Origin: Actinomycetales bacterium
GTDB lineage: Bacteria > Actinomycetota > Actinomycetes > Actinomycetales > Cellulomonadaceae
Direction: 5' to 3'
NCBI GenBank assembly: GCA_012514545.1
Contig: JAAZAC010000036.1
Span: 1 to 19,921 of the forward strand
DNA length: 19,921 bases
This document shows, in pieces, positions 18,558-19,921 of the stretch (position 1 is the first letter of the stretch; the number at the start of each line of letters is the position of its first letter). The notes beneath the pieces are model-generated. The model saw only the letters and a list, made by a program, of their open reading frames with translations. It did no database searches and was not told the DNA's origin. A program made the translations under genes and the position numbers.

Positions 18558-19921
18558 TCACGCGTCGTGCGCGTCGGCCGCGCCGGAGCCGCCCTGACCC
18601 GACGTCGGGAGGGCGCCCACGGGCTGCCCGCCGGCCTCGACGGCCGCGCCGGCGTCGGCGGCGCCGACCTCGTCGTGGCCGTGCGCCTGGGCCGCCGCGA
18701 GCTCCGCCGGCGTGACGGGCTCGACACGGTCCTCGTAGAAGAGCCGGGACAGCCGGTGCCGGATGGCGTCCTTGCGGTAGCCCTTGCGGCGCACCCCGCG
18801 CTCGTCGTAGGCGGGCAGCAGGGGGACGGGCCGGCGCGGCTCGTGCGCGACCCGCACCCAGCGCTCGTACTCGTCGAGCGGGCGGTGCACCTCGACGTAC
18901 TCGCCGGAGGCGAAGCGCACGATGCGGCCGGTCTCGTGGCCGTGCAGCACCAGCTCGCGGTCCTTGCGCTGCAGGCCCAGGCACACGCGCTTGGTCACCC
19001 AGAACGCCAGCGGCGGCCCCACGAGGAACAGCACGCGGAACGCCCAGGTCACGGCGTTGATCGAGAGCCCGAAGTGCGTGGCGAGGATGTCGTTGGACCC
19101 GGCGAGCACGAGGACGATGAAGGCCGTGAGCAGCGAGACGCCGAACGCCGTGCGGAACGGGTGGTTGCGGGGCCGCTCGGCGATGTGGTGCTCGCGGCGG
19201 TCGCCGGTGATCCAGGCCTCGATGAACGGCCACAGCGCGAGCACCGTGAACAGCGCGCCCGGGATGATCGCGCCCGGGACGAGGATGTTCAGCGAGAGCG
19301 TGTAGCCCCCGATCACCCACTCCGTGCCCTGGCCCGGCATGAGGCGCAGCGCGCCTTCGAGGAAGAGCATGTACCAGTCCGGCTGCGCGCCTGCCGACAC
19401 CGGCGACGGGTCGTAGGGCCCGTAGTTCCAGACCGGGTTGATCGTCATCGTCGCGCCCATGAGGGCCAGGACGGCGAAGACGATGAAGAAGAAGCCGCCG
19501 GCCTTCGCCACGTACAGCGGGAAGAACGGCTGCCCGACGACGTTGCGGTTCGTCCGCCCCGGCAGGCCGTAGTGCGTGTGCTTGTGCAGGACGACGAAGA
19601 AGATGTGCAGGCCGACGAGCGCGAGGATGAGACCCGGCACGAGCAGGATGTGCACGGCGTACAGCCGGGGGATGATCGCGTCGCCCGGGAACTCCCCGCC
19701 GAAGAGGAAGTACGACAGGTAGCTGCCGACGATCGGGATCGACTTCGCCACGCCGTCGGCGATGCGCAGGCCGTTGCCCGACAGGACGTCGTCGGGCAGG
19801 GAGTAGCCGGAGAAGCCGGCGGCCAGGCCGAGGAGCATCAGCGTGAAGCCGACGAGCCAGTTGATCTCGCGCGGCTTGCGGAACGCCCCGGTGAAGAACA
19901 CCCGCATCATGTGCGTGACGA
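18558..19921 (-). CDS. qcrB: Cytochrome bc1 (bcc) complex cytochrome b subunit (N-terminus beyond the window)
   Basis: QcrB oxidises menaquinol and carries both b haems of complex III. The last 453 residues are visible; the protein starts beyond the right edge. The first visible residues (THMMRVFF) correspond to the helix B haem-ligand region with its His. Haem ligands of the later helix appear in HILLVPGLILALVGLH. The Qo-site motif is PDWY (PEWY in most bacteria), and the spacing with an extended soluble tail is actinobacterial. Several hydrophobic helices follow, then a roughly 140-residue cytoplasmic C-terminal extension rich in Arg and Glu (YDERGVRRKGYRKDAIRHRLSRLF ...) that ends in Gly/Ala-rich low complexity. 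It should pair with the ctaCDF products in the bcc-aa3 supercomplex. qcrA, qcrC and ctaE probably lie just past the edge. Confidence 0.97.
   Translation of the reverse strand, partial: VTHMMRVFFTGAFRKPREINWLVGFTLMLLGLAAGFSGYSLPDDVLSGNGLRIADGVAKSIPIVGSYLSYFLFGGEFPGDAIIPRLYAVHILLVPGLILALVGLHIFFVVLHKHTHYGLPGRTNRNVVGQPFFPLYVAKAGGFFFIVFAVLALMGATMTINPVWNYGPYDPSPVSAGAQPDWYMLFLEGALRLMPGQGTEWVIGGYTLSLNILVPGAIIPGALFTVLALWPFIEAWITGDRREHHIAERPRNHPFRTAFGVSLLTAFIVLVLAGSNDILATHFGLSINAVTWAFRVLFLVGPPLAFWVTKRVCLGLQRKDRELVLHGHETGRIVRFASGEYVEVHRPLDEYERWVRVAHEPRRPVPLLPAYDERGVRRKGYRKDAIRHRLSRLFYEDRVEPVTPAELAAAQAHGHDEVGAADAGAAVEAGGQPVGALPTSGQGGSGAADAHDA

Noticed and set aside
1..19921. Mobile elements, CRISPR, tRNA or rRNA genes
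   Set aside because: No transposase, integrase or phage-like protein, no regularly spaced repeats, and no recognisable tRNA or rRNA sequence; composition is uniform across the window.

Overview
The window is very GC-rich chromosomal DNA from an actinobacterium. It is most likely a member of the Micrococcales, near Cellulomonas, Cellulosimicrobium or Isoptericola. The reasons are heavy Arg/Ala/Gly codon use, frequent GTG starts, a DUF3043 protein, a class 2 PyrD, an actinobacterial-type cytochrome oxidase (CtaC lipoprotein, CtaD, four-helix CtaF) and a QcrB with a PDWY Qo motif. Genus is inference from general character, not from a search. I see no phage, IS element, CRISPR array, tRNA or rRNA; it reads as stable core chromosome.

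Layout: 1-5123 holds the start of an unidentified membrane-anchored protein (minus), leucyl aminopeptidase pepA (minus), two small membrane proteins with pyrD and a 70-residue protein (plus, one probable operon), then an aldo/keto reductase (minus). 5124-9154 holds DUF3043 (minus), a divergent M20 dipeptidase (plus), an acyltransferase-3 membrane protein (minus) and a hotdog thioesterase (minus). 9209-12978 holds a DJ-1/PfpI protein and quinolinate synthase nadA (minus), then glycerate kinase and an ErpA/IscA-type Fe-S carrier (plus). 13067-14490 holds a TusA-like protein and a cysteine-desulfurase homologue (minus, overlapping by 4 bp). 14672-17750 is the tightly packed ctaC-ctaD-ctaF operon (plus). 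17847-19921 holds superoxide dismutase sodA and the 3' part of qcrB (minus).

The right half is coherent. Complex IV subunits sit beside the cytochrome b of complex III, and in actinobacteria these form a bcc-aa3 supercomplex. A superoxide dismutase lies between them. Fe-S and sulfur functions (ErpA, NadA with its 4Fe-4S cluster, a TusA/NifS-like pair) flank the oxidase genes. From memory, Mycobacterium tuberculosis keeps a similar order (ctaC and qcrB near an erpA-like gene, a glycerate kinase and pepB), so this is probably an old actinobacterial neighbourhood.

Two observations stand out. First, the cysteine-desulfurase homologue keeps the catalytic-Cys loop but has Asp at the PLP-lysine position and has no lysine anywhere in its 372 residues. 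It cannot form the family's internal aldimine and is probably a repurposed partner of the overlapping TusA gene. Second, at least eleven genes have a TANNNT or CANNNT hexamer exactly 6-7 nt before the start codon and no Shine-Dalgarno sequence, which points to extensive leaderless transcription. Candidate operators (perfect palindromes and a Crp/GlxR-like site) lie upstream of the aldo/keto reductase, erpA, ctaC and sodA.
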